Shown one piece after another: positions 8,837-16,035 of a stretch of 64,000 nt of DNA. This DNA is from a virus, in the IMG/VR virus record IMGVR_UViG_3300034279_001861, positions 62,001 through 126,000 of that record; one strand, 5' to 3'. Each line of letters begins with the position of its first letter. The stretch's first letter is position 1. A model generated the notes under the pieces. That model did not search any database. It was given only the letters and a program-made list of their open reading frames with translations, and had not been told where the DNA came from. The position numbers were made by a program, and so were the translations under genes.

Positions 8837-9133
8837 TTAGCTTACTTCTGGTTTGATCTGAGCTAGTAATTCAAGCATCGCGGTTTCAACTTCTTCTTTG
8901 GTTGCTAACTGCAATTTTAGCTGAAGTGCGCGTTCGCGTTTTTGATGCGTCGACAACCGACGTAGTTCGCGGCTAAAAAGGTCTACGGCAGTTTCCCATG
9001 TACGTTTGCCTTTTAAACATTTGTAAGTTTTAAAATCCCACCTTATATCTTGGCTATAAAGTTCAACAGATAGCTCTACTTCGATTTTGACTTTACTTCC
9101 GTCGTCGCGACGTATGATTTTTTCGTGTCTCAT
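8837..9133 (-). CDS. Hypothetical basic protein (98 aa)
   Basis: This protein is highly charged, with a predicted long helix (LSTHQKRERALQLKLQLATKEEVETAML, residues about 60-90) that could be a coiled coil. The start is ATG at 9133. Nothing identifies its function. Confidence 0.6.
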   Translation of the reverse strand: MRHEKIIRRDDGSKVKIEVELSVELYSQDIRWDFKTYKCLKGKRTWETAVDLFSRELRRLSTHQKRERALQLKLQLATKEEVETAMLELLAQIKPEVS

Positions 9134-9162
9134 GTTATCTCCTAGTAACCACAGTCTTCTAG

Positions 9163-9354
9163 TTACATAAACAGGTTATTTACCGCCACAAAGCTATGTC
9201 GAAACTCCGGACCCATAACTTCTAATAGTTGTCGAAGCTTTTCTAATGCCTTTTTAACCGTAACAGCGGTTTCTTTATCAATTTTGCCTTCAGTTTGTCG
9301 TATTTTTATGTATCGCTTAAGTGCTTGTCTTTCTAATTCCGCTATTTGGCTCAT
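9163..9354 (-). CDS. Hypothetical helical protein (63 aa)
   Basis: I chose the ATG at 9354 because AGGAG lies five bases upstream. The longer in-frame extension has no ribosome-binding site. The protein is helical and charged (MSQIAELERQALKRYIKI). Its opening resembles MSQIKEL at the start of the neighbouring Gly/Tyr-repeat gene at 9774. Function unknown. Confidence 0.6.
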   Translation of the reverse strand: MSQIAELERQALKRYIKIRQTEGKIDKETAVTVKKALEKLRQLLEVMGPEFRHSFVAVNNLFM

Positions 9355-9467
9355 GTTTGCTCCTATTTTGCGTATTTTGAAGTAATGTTTAAGACCTTGG
9401 TTTTCGGTATACATTTCATTTGTCGCTGCCCGTCGGTTTAAAACAGGCAGAATAAAAGCTTACGAAA

Positions 9468-9770
9468 CTAACGTCTTCCGTTTCCAGAGACAGTAGCGTA
9501 GCCGTCTCCCCAGCCGCTGCCATCGCCGTAACCGTTGCCGTCGCCAGAGCCGTAGCCGTAGCCGTAGCCGTCGCCGTAGCCGTAGCCGTAGCCGTAGCCG
9601 TAGCCGTTGCCGTAGCCGTAGCCGTTGCCGTCGCCAGAGCCGTAGCCGTAGCCGTTGCCGTCGCCAGAGCCGTTGCCGTGGCCGTAGCCGTAGCCATAGC
9701 CAGAGCCGTCGCCCCAGCCGTCGCCGTAGCCGTTGCCTACTGGTTTAAAATTTTGTTCAACGTTTGGCAT
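9468..9770 (-). CDS. Gly/Tyr-repeat protein, copy 1
   Basis: About 75 residues of this 100-residue protein alternate Gly with Tyr, Asp, Asn, Ser or Trp (GYGYGDGYG type). They are encoded by a hexanucleotide array (GCCGTA/GCCGTC on the plus strand). I chose this frame because the non-repeat ends are shared with four other genes in the window: N-terminal MPNVEQNFKPVG and C-terminal ATVSGNGRR. The repeat also leaves Ala/Val/Thr-rich frames open on both strands; these are shadows. Low-complexity Gly/Tyr proteins can self-associate, but no function is shown here. Confidence 0.75.
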   Translation of the reverse strand: MPNVEQNFKPVGNGYGDGWGDGSGYGYGYGHGNGSGDGNGYGYGSGDGNGYGYGNGYGYGYGYGYGDGYGYGYGSGDGNGYGDGSGWGDGYATVSGNGRR

Positions 9771-9773
9771 TAT

Positions 9774-10097
9774 CTAACTCCTTCTTCCACTGCCAGAAAC
9801 AGTAGCAAAGCCGTAGCCGTAGCCATCACCGTAGCCGCAGCCGTAGCAATAAGCGGCACCGTTGCCGTAGCCAGAGCCGTAGCCGTCGTCAGAGCCATAT
9901 CCTTTGCCGTAGCCAGCGCCGTAGCCAGTGCCGTAGCCGCTGCCGCAACCCCAGCCGCTACCCCATCCGTCGTTGTAGCCCCAGCCGCTGCCCCAGCCGT
10001 TACCGTCGCCGTAGCCATCGCCGTCGCCGTCGCCGTCGCGGTTGCCTACTGGTTTAAACGTATTTGGCAGTACTATCAGTTCTTTTATTTGACTCAT
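9774..10097 (-). CDS. Gly/Tyr-repeat protein, copy 2
   Basis: This 107-residue protein is the direct upstream neighbour of copy 1. Its N-terminus (MSQIKELIVLPNTFKPVGN) differs from the other copies up to the shared FKPVG. Its last 40 residues (from GSDDGYGSGYG to FATVSGSGRRS) are identical to those of the copy at 47034, and the DNA is nearly identical as well. The middle is Trp-rich (NGWGSGWGYNDGWG). The match to a gene 37 kb away points to recombination between copies. Confidence 0.75.
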   Translation of the reverse strand: MSQIKELIVLPNTFKPVGNRDGDGDGDGYGDGNGWGSGWGYNDGWGSGWGCGSGYGTGYGAGYGKGYGSDDGYGSGYGNGAAYCYGCGYGDGYGYGFATVSGSGRRS

Positions 10098-10117
10098 GTT
10101 TAATCCTAAAAGCGTAA

Positions 10118-10399
10118 TTAGCTGTTTGCTTCAACTAGTTTTTCTACAATTTCTGTGTATGTCTCTGAAGCGGTACCGGGGTTTTCTTCTTTTGTTTGAA
10201 GCGGATCGTCTACGACAATAAATTCCGTCCAGACGTCTGTAATTAAACCTTCGCTGGTGAAATTAAAAACTAGAGCACCATTTTCGTTGTCTTCGCCAGG
10301 GCAACCGGAAAAAACAGGTAGAGGACTAACGAGGACTCTAATACCTTGCTTGGCTGTAGTCCAGGTTTTTCCGCCGTCAAGTGACATAGAAATTGACAT
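10118..10399 (-). CDS. Hypothetical protein (93 aa)
   Basis: The opening MSISMSLDGGKTWTTAKQGI looks like a beta-hairpin, as in Asp-box proteins (SxDGGKTW). The acidic C-terminus is helical. A single Asp-box is not enough to call an enzyme. A stop-start spacing of two bases links it to the upstream 91-residue gene. Confidence 0.6.
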   Translation of the reverse strand: MSISMSLDGGKTWTTAKQGIRVLVSPLPVFSGCPGEDNENGALVFNFTSEGLITDVWTEFIVVDDPLQTKEENPGTASETYTEIVEKLVEANS

Positions 10400-10401
10400 G
10401 A

Positions 10402-10677
10402 TTATTCCGGAATGAAGTGGTGTGTGTTAAGATGTGCAAGCACGTTGGCTGCGTGTTGTCTATTTTCGAAGTCGCTGATGTTTTCGCTTTCATAAATTAG
10501 CACGCAGCGTCCGGAATCATAAGTATCGCCTAAGACTACTGTTGCACGTGAACGAAGAATATCCGATCCACCCTGGCCTTGTATAATTTCTAGCCGGTGT
10601 AAGTCGTCGCTCCAGTCTAAGATCTGATATTCAATTGCATCGACTTCAAACGAGTAAACAACTTTTTTAGTGTACAT
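10402..10677 (-). CDS. Hypothetical protein (91 aa)
   Basis: This is a mixed alpha/beta small protein with no motif I know. The start is ATG at 10677. It is the upstream neighbour of the 93-residue gene. Confidence 0.6.
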   Translation of the reverse strand: MYTKKVVYSFEVDAIEYQILDWSDDLHRLEIIQGQGGSDILRSRATVVLGDTYDSGRCVLIYESENISDFENRQHAANVLAHLNTHHFIPE

Positions 10678-10717
10678 GCTTTCGCCTAAATAAAACTTGA
10701 TCGAAACATTAGTTAAA

Positions 10718-10945
10718 TCACGTGTTGTCTTCCCACGACCATTCGGGATACCCGTCGGCGTAAAAGTATTCCTGAACCGCCTTCATCTTTTCGTCTTCGG
10801 TCGCAGCGGCCCATGCCGCACGACTTTCAAAGCCAAGTTCTTCAGCAGATGTAATGACGTCATTTGAGCTTTTGCAATTTGCTCCGCTTTCTAACGACAC
10901 TAAAATCTCGTCACCTTTTGGTTTTGGTTTGCCATCCCAACTCAT
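10718..10945 (-). CDS. Hypothetical acidic protein (75 aa)
   Basis: The C-terminus is rich in Glu, Trp and Tyr (QEYFYADGYPEWSWEDNT). The start is ATG at 10945, with AAGGAAA upstream. Not recognised. Confidence 0.6.
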   Translation of the reverse strand: MSWDGKPKPKGDEILVSLESGANCKSSNDVITSAEELGFESRAAWAAATEDEKMKAVQEYFYADGYPEWSWEDNT

Positions 10946-10962
10946 AAGTATTTCCTTTTAGT

Positions 10963-11178
10963 TTAGTAGTTGTGTGCGACCCAGGACCCGTCGTAGTCGT
11001 CAATTGCTTCTTCAGGAGTCGATTTGCCCGTTACCACTCGCTTCGGTCGCTTCGCGCCGCGATTCAATGCGGCACATGACCTCGAGCAGGTTTTACCCCA
11101 GCCGCGATCGACGTCAGCCTTGCGGACTTCGATCTGCTTTCCACATGTCCGACAAAATACTTTAACGAGTGTTGCCAT
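10963..11178 (-). CDS. Zinc-ribbon protein (71 aa)
   Basis: An N-terminal CRTCGKQIEV pair and a CSRSC pair at about residues 9-36 form a probable treble-clef or zinc-ribbon site, typical of small phage DNA- or RNA-binding proteins. The tail reads RGAKRPKRVVTGKS and is basic. The role is inference. Confidence 0.65.
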   Translation of the reverse strand: MATLVKVFCRTCGKQIEVRKADVDRGWGKTCSRSCAALNRGAKRPKRVVTGKSTPEEAIDDYDGSWVAHNY

Positions 11179-11180
11179 GT

Positions 11181-11426
11181 TTACTTGTTTACTCCGGTTA
11201 CTAAAGCGAACAACGCTGCTCCGAGTAGCATAAAAAGCAAACCGACAACGCCCATCGCCACAAAAGATATTAGCGATTCAGCAAATCCCGTAGGCCTACT
11301 TTCAGCGTATTGTGCTTCTAGCATTTCGACGCGTTCTTCTAGCGACGGCTTAGTCGGTTCTGTGGGTTGATATGGGTTCATCTGTTGTGCCTTTGCCGCT
11401 TCTAAAATGTCTTTGACAATGTTCAT
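11181..11426 (-). CDS. Small tail-anchored membrane protein (81 aa)
   Basis: A charged helical N-terminus (LEERVEMLEAQYAES) precedes one hydrophobic span at about residues 50-77 near the C-terminus (LISFVAMGVVGLLFMLLG). This suggests a membrane anchor with the coiled-coil part in the cytoplasm. Its ATG overlaps the stop of the next upstream gene (ATGA), also a membrane protein, so the pair may act together. It is not a recognised holin or spanin. Confidence 0.65.
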   Translation of the reverse strand: MNIVKDILEAAKAQQMNPYQPTEPTKPSLEERVEMLEAQYAESRPTGFAESLISFVAMGVVGLLFMLLGAALFALVTGVNK

Positions 11427-11689
11427 GGAGTGGCCTCTTTAGGTTGCTCGACGCACACGAAAGAGACTCGAAAGTAAAACTCCTGGCCGTCACGATCAAA
11501 AAAGCGATTTTCATCGCCACGTGCTTTTCGAAGATTTTTGAATTCACCAAGCTTGGTTGTGACCGTGTATTCGGTGACTGTACTTTGTGAAGGTTTCGAA
11601 AAGAAAGAATTAGTTACTGCGGCTAATATGAACGCTATTGCCAGTACGACAATAACAATCCATCCGCCTTTGTCTTCGTTGCTTTCCAT
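11423..11689 (-). CDS. Small membrane protein with N-terminal anchor (88 aa)
   Basis: I start at ATG 11689, which follows AAGGA. The sequence shows one transmembrane segment at about residues 10-31 (IVIVVLAIAFILAAV) and then a soluble domain with alternating beta strands (TVTEYTVTTKLGEF, EFYFRVSFVCVE). Function unknown. It is coupled by a 4-base overlap to the downstream membrane protein. Confidence 0.65.
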   Translation of the reverse strand: MESNEDKGGWIVIVVLAIAFILAAVTNSFFSKPSQSTVTEYTVTTKLGEFKNLRKARGDENRFFDRDGQEFYFRVSFVCVEQPKEATP

Positions 11690-11705
11690 TGTTTTATTCC
11701 TTAGA

Positions 11706-11981
11706 TTACTCAAAAGTTGGAGGCCAGTGAAATCCGTTTTCTATTTCAGGGTCCTCAGGTTGTTGTTCGTTCGGCTTGTCAGGTTTTGAGGTTTTAGACT
11801 GTATTTTTTTCATGACGTCTGCAAACGACATTGACTTTCCTACCTTCCAAAAGATATCTCTTGGGCACTTCTTGCAGCGGTATCTGCCTTGCTGTCCGTT
11901 TAGATGCGTGTCGTATAGCTCGATGTCTCCGCCGCAATCGGGACACCCCCTGTTTAACATTGTCTGTTCGTGATTTGTCAT
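11706..11981 (-). CDS. Zinc-ribbon protein (91 aa)
   Basis: The N-terminal half is a classic ribbon: CPDCGGDIELYD then YRCKKCPRDIFW at about residues 14-45, as in small topoisomerase/transposase-type zinc ribbons. The C-terminal half is polar and Pro-rich. GGGAG lies ahead of the ATG at 11981. That ATG overlaps the stop codon of the upstream polymerase-fragment gene. Confidence 0.7.
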   Translation of the reverse strand: MTNHEQTMLNRGCPDCGGDIELYDTHLNGQQGRYRCKKCPRDIFWKVGKSMSFADVMKKIQSKTSKPDKPNEQQPEDPEIENGFHWPPTFE

Positions 11982-12226
11982 TAGATTTGCTTCTCCCTGT
12001 GAGGAGGTTTGGGCACAAAAGCCGAGCGGATCGAGCGATCTTCGGGAGTTCGAACGGGGATATTTTGCAGGTTGGGTTCAACGCTGCTGAGTCGTCCGGT
12101 CGGCTCGCAGGACATCGGGGCCACCGCTGGCTGATCGTCGACCATCTCAGCCCATTGCTGCGGATACAATCGCTTATGCTCAGGTGGCAGCGAAATAAAC
12201 AATCTCAACACCTCGAATTGGTTCAC
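11981..12226 (-). CDS. Small ORF carrying a family A DNA polymerase segment
   Basis: The 81 residues include TGRLSSVEPNLQNIPVRTPE and SIRSAFV, which is the segment just before motif A of DNA polymerase I (Pol I has TGRLSS.DPNLQNIP.R...G..IR.AF). The conserved DYSQIELR with the catalytic Asp is missing, because the frame ends in PPHREKQI and a stop. The N-terminal part (LPPEHKRLYPQQWAEM) is not obviously polymerase. It is either the remnant of a broken polA-like gene or a short protein that keeps this peptide. It overlaps both neighbours by a few bases, which argues that it is translated. Confidence 0.6.
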   Translation of the reverse strand: MNQFEVLRLFISLPPEHKRLYPQQWAEMVDDQPAVAPMSCEPTGRLSSVEPNLQNIPVRTPEDRSIRSAFVPKPPHREKQI

Positions 12227-12441
12227 GATGCCGCCTCCAGTTCGCTAATCTTGTCGTTAATCACCATACGGATCGCCTTGACTTCGCTAATGGCTTCTTC
12301 GATGCGATCTTGGATTTCCTCGAATTCGACCACCGGGAGCTCCTGGAAGTCGCGGAACATGTTGAAATTATGCTCCAAGTTCTCGATCGCCCGAAACAGG
12401 CTCGCGTGTCGGTGTTTCAAAAACTTAGCTTTACCGTTCAT
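12223..12441 (-). CDS. Hypothetical coiled-coil protein (72 aa)
   Basis: This is almost entirely helical with heptad-like spacing (FRAIENLEHNFNMFRDF, IQDRIEEAISEVKAI). Its stop overlaps the ATG of the polymerase-fragment ORF by four bases. Function unknown. Confidence 0.65.
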   Translation of the reverse strand: MNGKAKFLKHRHASLFRAIENLEHNFNMFRDFQELPVVEFEEIQDRIEEAISEVKAIRMVINDKISELEAAS

Positions 12442-12489
12442 ATTTTAATCTCCCTGGTAAGGTAGGTCCGGATTTAATTTGCCATCGCT

Positions 12490-12957
12490 CTATTCTTCGG
12501 CTTGCTGGCCGAGGGCTACCTGATTTATAACCGCACATTCCTCGATCCCTGCGGCTACACCTCGGTTGTAAGTCCTGTGCGATTCGTTCGTAGCCGTAGC
12601 TGTGAAGTTTAGGTAACGCTCGCGAATCTTTTCAAATTTTTCAATAGTTTCAGCAAAACGCTTGCGAGTCTTTTCAAGCTTTTCAAGAACTTCAGCAAGC
12701 CGCTTTACGGTCAACTCGTTGTCCGACTCTGTTTGCGACGATTTCATTTGTAGTTTGATCCTAGCTTTATTCCAACTGGTTAATGCTACATTAGGGTCTA
12801 AAACATTAGAACCTATTTCAATTACGGTGAAACGGCTTTCTGCGTTAGAGTTGGCAATATGCACAAGCTTTCGCTTACACCACTTTTTACCGTCGTCGCT
12901 GACTTCTACTACTGACTCAATATCCTGGTCTGTCGGCTCTCTGTACTGGTTGTTCAT
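12490..12957 (-). CDS. Hypothetical coiled-coil protein (155 aa)
   Basis: I start at ATG 12957 (MNNQYREPTDQD) because the upstream extension would run into the next gene. The N-terminal 60 residues look beta-rich (VVEVSDDGKKWCKRKLV). Residues about 75-115 repeat LEKxxKRFAETIEKFEK, a coiled coil. Function unknown. Confidence 0.65.
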   Translation of the reverse strand: MNNQYREPTDQDIESVVEVSDDGKKWCKRKLVHIANSNAESRFTVIEIGSNVLDPNVALTSWNKARIKLQMKSSQTESDNELTVKRLAEVLEKLEKTRKRFAETIEKFEKIRERYLNFTATATNESHRTYNRGVAAGIEECAVINQVALGQQAEE

Positions 12958-12974
12958 ACTCACTCGCTTTCTTT

Positions 12975-13226
12975 TTAAACGTGCTCGACCGGCTCGGAAG
13001 GTTCTGCGGGTGCCCAAACCTCTAGACCGCCAACAAAATAAACTCCGTCCGAAGTTCTTTGAGTGCACGTGTACTCAAAACGCTCGATCAGTTCTTCGGT
13101 CAGTTGAATATCTTGATTTTCTTCGGCTATATGCCTCAATACTTGCTTAGATTCACTCATAGAGCTAGCCACCCAAGTTCTTCCAAGTAAACCATCTTCA
13201 CCGATAAACCCAATTACATAACGCAT
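12975..13226 (-). CDS. Hypothetical protein (83 aa)
   Basis: The start is ATG at 13226. A beta-strand opening (MRYVIGFIGEDGLLGRTWV) is followed by a helix. No motif is recognised. Confidence 0.6.
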   Translation of the reverse strand: MRYVIGFIGEDGLLGRTWVASSMSESKQVLRHIAEENQDIQLTEELIERFEYTCTQRTSDGVYFVGGLEVWAPAEPSEPVEHV

Positions 13227-13235
13227 CTGTTGTTT

Positions 13236-13439
13236 TTACTCCTCGTAAACATCTATACCAATTACAACACCACCTTCACCGTCAAGTACAATTGCTGCGT
13301 AGGCACTATCAGGATATTCGGTACGAATTATACGCTGGCAATAAGCCTCAAAAGAAAACCAGATTGCTTCAGCCTGTTGTTCTGTCGCTGAAAGCTGTTG
13401 TACAATCACCGACTTTAAAAATGCTTCCGGTGTACTCAC
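13236..13439 (-). CDS. Hypothetical protein (67 aa)
   Basis: A small alpha/beta protein ending in a strand-rich segment (VLDGEGGVVIGIDVYEE). Its ATG overlaps the stop of the GHKL ATPase gene by one base, so it is probably translated together with it. Confidence 0.6.
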   Translation of the reverse strand: MSTPEAFLKSVIVQQLSATEQQAEAIWFSFEAYCQRIIRTEYPDSAYAAIVLDGEGGVVIGIDVYEE

Positions 13440-14872
13440 TAAACAAGTGCTACCTTTCTAATTTGATCGGTGAAGCATTTGTTAAAACGCTTCCTGTTTT
13501 TCATAACCAATGCCATAAGATCTGTAAGGTCTCCTGCAAAATCTTCATCATGATAGCTGCGGCCATATTGCCCGTGAACAAACTCATGGGCGGCGATGGC
13601 AATCAGCTTGTCTTTGTCTTTTGACGAAAACCGGCGTTTGAACCCTGGCAATGTTGGATTGATGTAGTAGATAGGTTCGCCGTTGTGTGACTCGTAGCCC
13701 GCGACGTACGAACCTTCTGGGTCTTCATCAAAAACAAAACCAACTGAGAAAGAAGCCGATTTTTTAGTTATGTTGTGCAACTCGACTAAAATACTTGCCC
13801 AGGTATGCACGAGTTTTCGGGCAAAGCTTCGCATGCTGGTTCCTGGCGTTAGCCATTTTGGAATCTTGCGGTCGGTCCTATTGTAAACGACGAAACGCAT
13901 TTTATAGCTAACGGCTCGGGTTGTGCTGTAACTACTTGCAGCACTAGCCTCGTATTTTGTAGTTTCAAACAGCGAGGGAATTTCACTTGGTTTGTTTTCG
14001 ACGTGTAACGGTTTTTCTGGTATCTCGTTGAAAGCACAAGACATTCTAACGTTTCCAAAAAACTCACGTTCTTGTCGTTTGCTTGACAAAGCACTTCGGC
14101 GGTCGACCGCGATCTCAGTAAGAAAATCGTCGAGCTCGTAGGAGTACTTTGAAAGCAGTGAGTCGCGATTGCTAGTTAGCCTGTCAGCACTCGATCCGTT
14201 TAGCTCCAGTACAACACAGCGATTAAGCCGGATATGCTTGGTAAACATAGGAATGCCGCCGATGCGTACAACAAGCATGTTTTCTTCGGTCTTGTTGGTG
14301 TAGACTTTGCCGAAAGAAAAGTCGCGACGATGACTTCCTTTTCGCAAGTTAGCCCGGCCAGCAACGCCGTCGATATGAAAAGTACCGTGCCATTGTGCAA
14401 GGTTTACAAATCTAGAAGCCTTGCCGTTTAGCGATTCTGCGTAATTGCCTTCAATGCTAACAACAGAAATAGTGCCTTTGCGGTTATCCGCAGGGTAAAC
14501 CGTATAATCACCGCCCTGCCCGTTAACAACTAGTTGCCCTGTATGAATGCTGTAGTTTTGCTGTGCAAAGTACAGAAGCGTTTTAGCTTTACCAAAGCCG
14601 CCGACAGTGCCGTCAAAACCTTTTCCAGTACCACCGAGAGCGAAGAGTTTATTCTCGACGGTTTCTTGGTCCATCGGTTTGCCGTTGTTTGACCAAGTTA
14701 CCACCGTTGTGTTACCAATGTCTTTTGCTTGGAAGTGTATTTCTTGAGAACCGGGTGCGTCGATGCAATTCTGCAAGGCTTCACGGACGAATGCCCACTG
14801 CCAGTTAGCATACTCGCGTAGCTCCTTTTGAAAGAACTCAGGCCCAATCTTAACTGATTTCATTTCGCTCAT
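13439..14872 (-). CDS. GHKL (HSP90-type) ATPase with C-terminal HEXXH motif
   Basis: The N-terminal third is a Bergerat-fold ATPase: EALQNCIDA near residue 30 (N-box), SNNGKPMD (G1, with N in place of the usual D), and GGFGKAKTL near 95-105 (G2 lid). The C-terminus holds AAHEFVHGQYGRSYHDEDFAG near residues 430-450, a zinc-metalloprotease HEXXH motif with acidic residues downstream. At 477 aa it is long for a simple GHKL domain. An ATPase fused to a protease-like domain suggests ATP-gated cleavage of a target, perhaps in host takeover or anti-defence; that role is inference. The variant G1 motif may weaken hydrolysis. Confidence 0.8.
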   Translation of the reverse strand: MSEMKSVKIGPEFFQKELREYANWQWAFVREALQNCIDAPGSQEIHFQAKDIGNTTVVTWSNNGKPMDQETVENKLFALGGTGKGFDGTVGGFGKAKTLLYFAQQNYSIHTGQLVVNGQGGDYTVYPADNRKGTISVVSIEGNYAESLNGKASRFVNLAQWHGTFHIDGVAGRANLRKGSHRRDFSFGKVYTNKTEENMLVVRIGGIPMFTKHIRLNRCVVLELNGSSADRLTSNRDSLLSKYSYELDDFLTEIAVDRRSALSSKRQEREFFGNVRMSCAFNEIPEKPLHVENKPSEIPSLFETTKYEASAASSYSTTRAVSYKMRFVVYNRTDRKIPKWLTPGTSMRSFARKLVHTWASILVELHNITKKSASFSVGFVFDEDPEGSYVAGYESHNGEPIYYINPTLPGFKRRFSSKDKDKLIAIAAHEFVHGQYGRSYHDEDFAGDLTDLMALVMKNRKRFNKCFTDQIRKVALV

Positions 14873-14891
14873 TATTTTTCCTTGTTAGCTG

Positions 14892-15245
14892 TTAGCTACC
14901 CCAGTCTTCTTGTGACTTTAGTTGTTCGTCGTAACAACGCTGGCAGGCACACCGACTGCACCAGCCTTCGTTGTCTTCTTCCTCCGAAGCCCCGATTAAA
15001 CTTTTCATTTCATCGGCTGCTAATTGAGCTCCTTTAGCCATAGCCAAACGGTATTGGTCGGTCAGCCAGTCCGCAAAAGCTAGACTTGTGACATCGGTAG
15101 GTACGCGTTCCAGGTCACAATAATTGGTAATTGGTACAGTTTGGTTTATAGCTCTTTGTATCGCTTCGGGTTTGTACCACTGACAAGCAAACGCCCACGG
15201 GTTACTGACGATTGATAGGTTTTTGTTTTTTCCGGAATCACTCAT
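14892..15245 (-). CDS. Hypothetical protein with Cys cluster (117 aa)
   Basis: I use the ATG at 15245 (MSDSGKNKNL), which overlaps the stop of the upstream gene by eight bases. The protein is helical in the middle (FADWLTDQYRLAMAKGAQLA). It ends with CSRCACQRCYDE, probably a zinc site. The AxxxGxxxA-type helix occurs in many phage early proteins of unknown role. Confidence 0.6.
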   Translation of the reverse strand: MSDSGKNKNLSIVSNPWAFACQWYKPEAIQRAINQTVPITNYCDLERVPTDVTSLAFADWLTDQYRLAMAKGAQLAADEMKSLIGASEEEDNEGWCSRCACQRCYDEQLKSQEDWGS

Positions 15246-15708
15246 GTTTTTCTTTCGGTAAAAACCATACAGGTACAACCCCTGTAACGATTCTATCATC
15301 AACTCGAGCAGCTACACGCAAACAAAAAAGACCGAGTTCGGTTGGAATCGGGCTAAGCATTGCTCGAGCGTCGAAGCTGACACCTTGAGCCTTAGCCGTG
15401 TCATTTATTCCTTGTACAATATCGAATTCTCTTGGAAAATTGCCGGTTATTTTAGAATCGTCGTCTGCGTAGACTTCGAAGTTAATGCAGATACTTTTTA
15501 GCGATGTAAATTTTGCGTCTGCACTCGGCGGAAAATCTCTGTCAAACTTTTCGAGCTTTGCTTTTAACGTCGCAAGTTCTTCTTCTAGATCAATCAGGTC
15601 GATAATTGCTGTTGTAAGCATTATCTCGGTGGATTGTTGTTCTTCAACACCGATACTGTTAATTGCGTAGAAATCAAATTTAGTCTGTATTTTGTCTTTG
15701 ATACGCAC
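15238..15708 (-). CDS. Hypothetical protein (156 aa), GTG start
   Basis: The start is GTG at 15708, with GGAGA seven bases upstream. The protein has a central coiled-coil stretch (LIDLEEELATLKAKLEKF) and a beta-rich C-terminus (GLFCLRVAARVDDRIVTGVV). Not recognised. Confidence 0.65.
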   Translation of the reverse strand: MRIKDKIQTKFDFYAINSIGVEEQQSTEIMLTTAIIDLIDLEEELATLKAKLEKFDRDFPPSADAKFTSLKSICINFEVYADDDSKITGNFPREFDIVQGINDTAKAQGVSFDARAMLSPIPTELGLFCLRVAARVDDRIVTGVVPVWFLPKEKHE

Positions 15709-15711
15709 TGA

Positions 15712-16035
15712 CTAGTCTCCGTATAGGTTTTCGGCTGATAACGCTTCTAACACGTCGTCGACCACTTTTTCGTTATCAACCATTTTTAGATGACACCTAA
15801 GCAGCACACGCTTGGCGTGTCTGTCTATAGTTTTTTCGCGTTCATTTCGTTCTAACCAATCGCAAAAGGACTCAGAAGAATACGCAGAATCGTGACACGG
15901 TATATCGAGAGCTTCCGTAACAGCCCGAATTATTTCACGTATCTGACGATTCTCTGCGTCTGTTTTTTTGATGATATCGTCTTTGATATGAATGCGATAT
16001 TTACGCAGCAATCTTCGCTGATTGTCAGTTAACAC
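15712..16035 (-). CDS. Hypothetical protein (107 aa)
   Basis: A charged helical protein (IHIKDDIIKKTDAENRQIRE). It ends in TAG, useful as a check that amber is a normal stop in this genome. It lies between the HD hydrolase and the GTG-start gene. Function unknown. Confidence 0.65.
   Translation of the reverse strand: MLTDNQRRLLRKYRIHIKDDIIKKTDAENRQIREIIRAVTEALDIPCHDSAYSSESFCDWLERNEREKTIDRHAKRVLLRCHLKMVDNEKVVDDVLEALSAENLYGD

Noticed and set aside
9530-9730. CRISPR-like regular repeats
   Set aside because: The period is six bases with no unique spacers; it is a protein-coding tandem array.
9678-10103. Long plus-strand Ala/Val-rich reading frame across the Gly/Tyr genes
   Set aside because: It is the shadow of the hexanucleotide array in another frame. 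The minus-strand Gly/Tyr frame has conserved non-repeat ends in five copies; this one does not.
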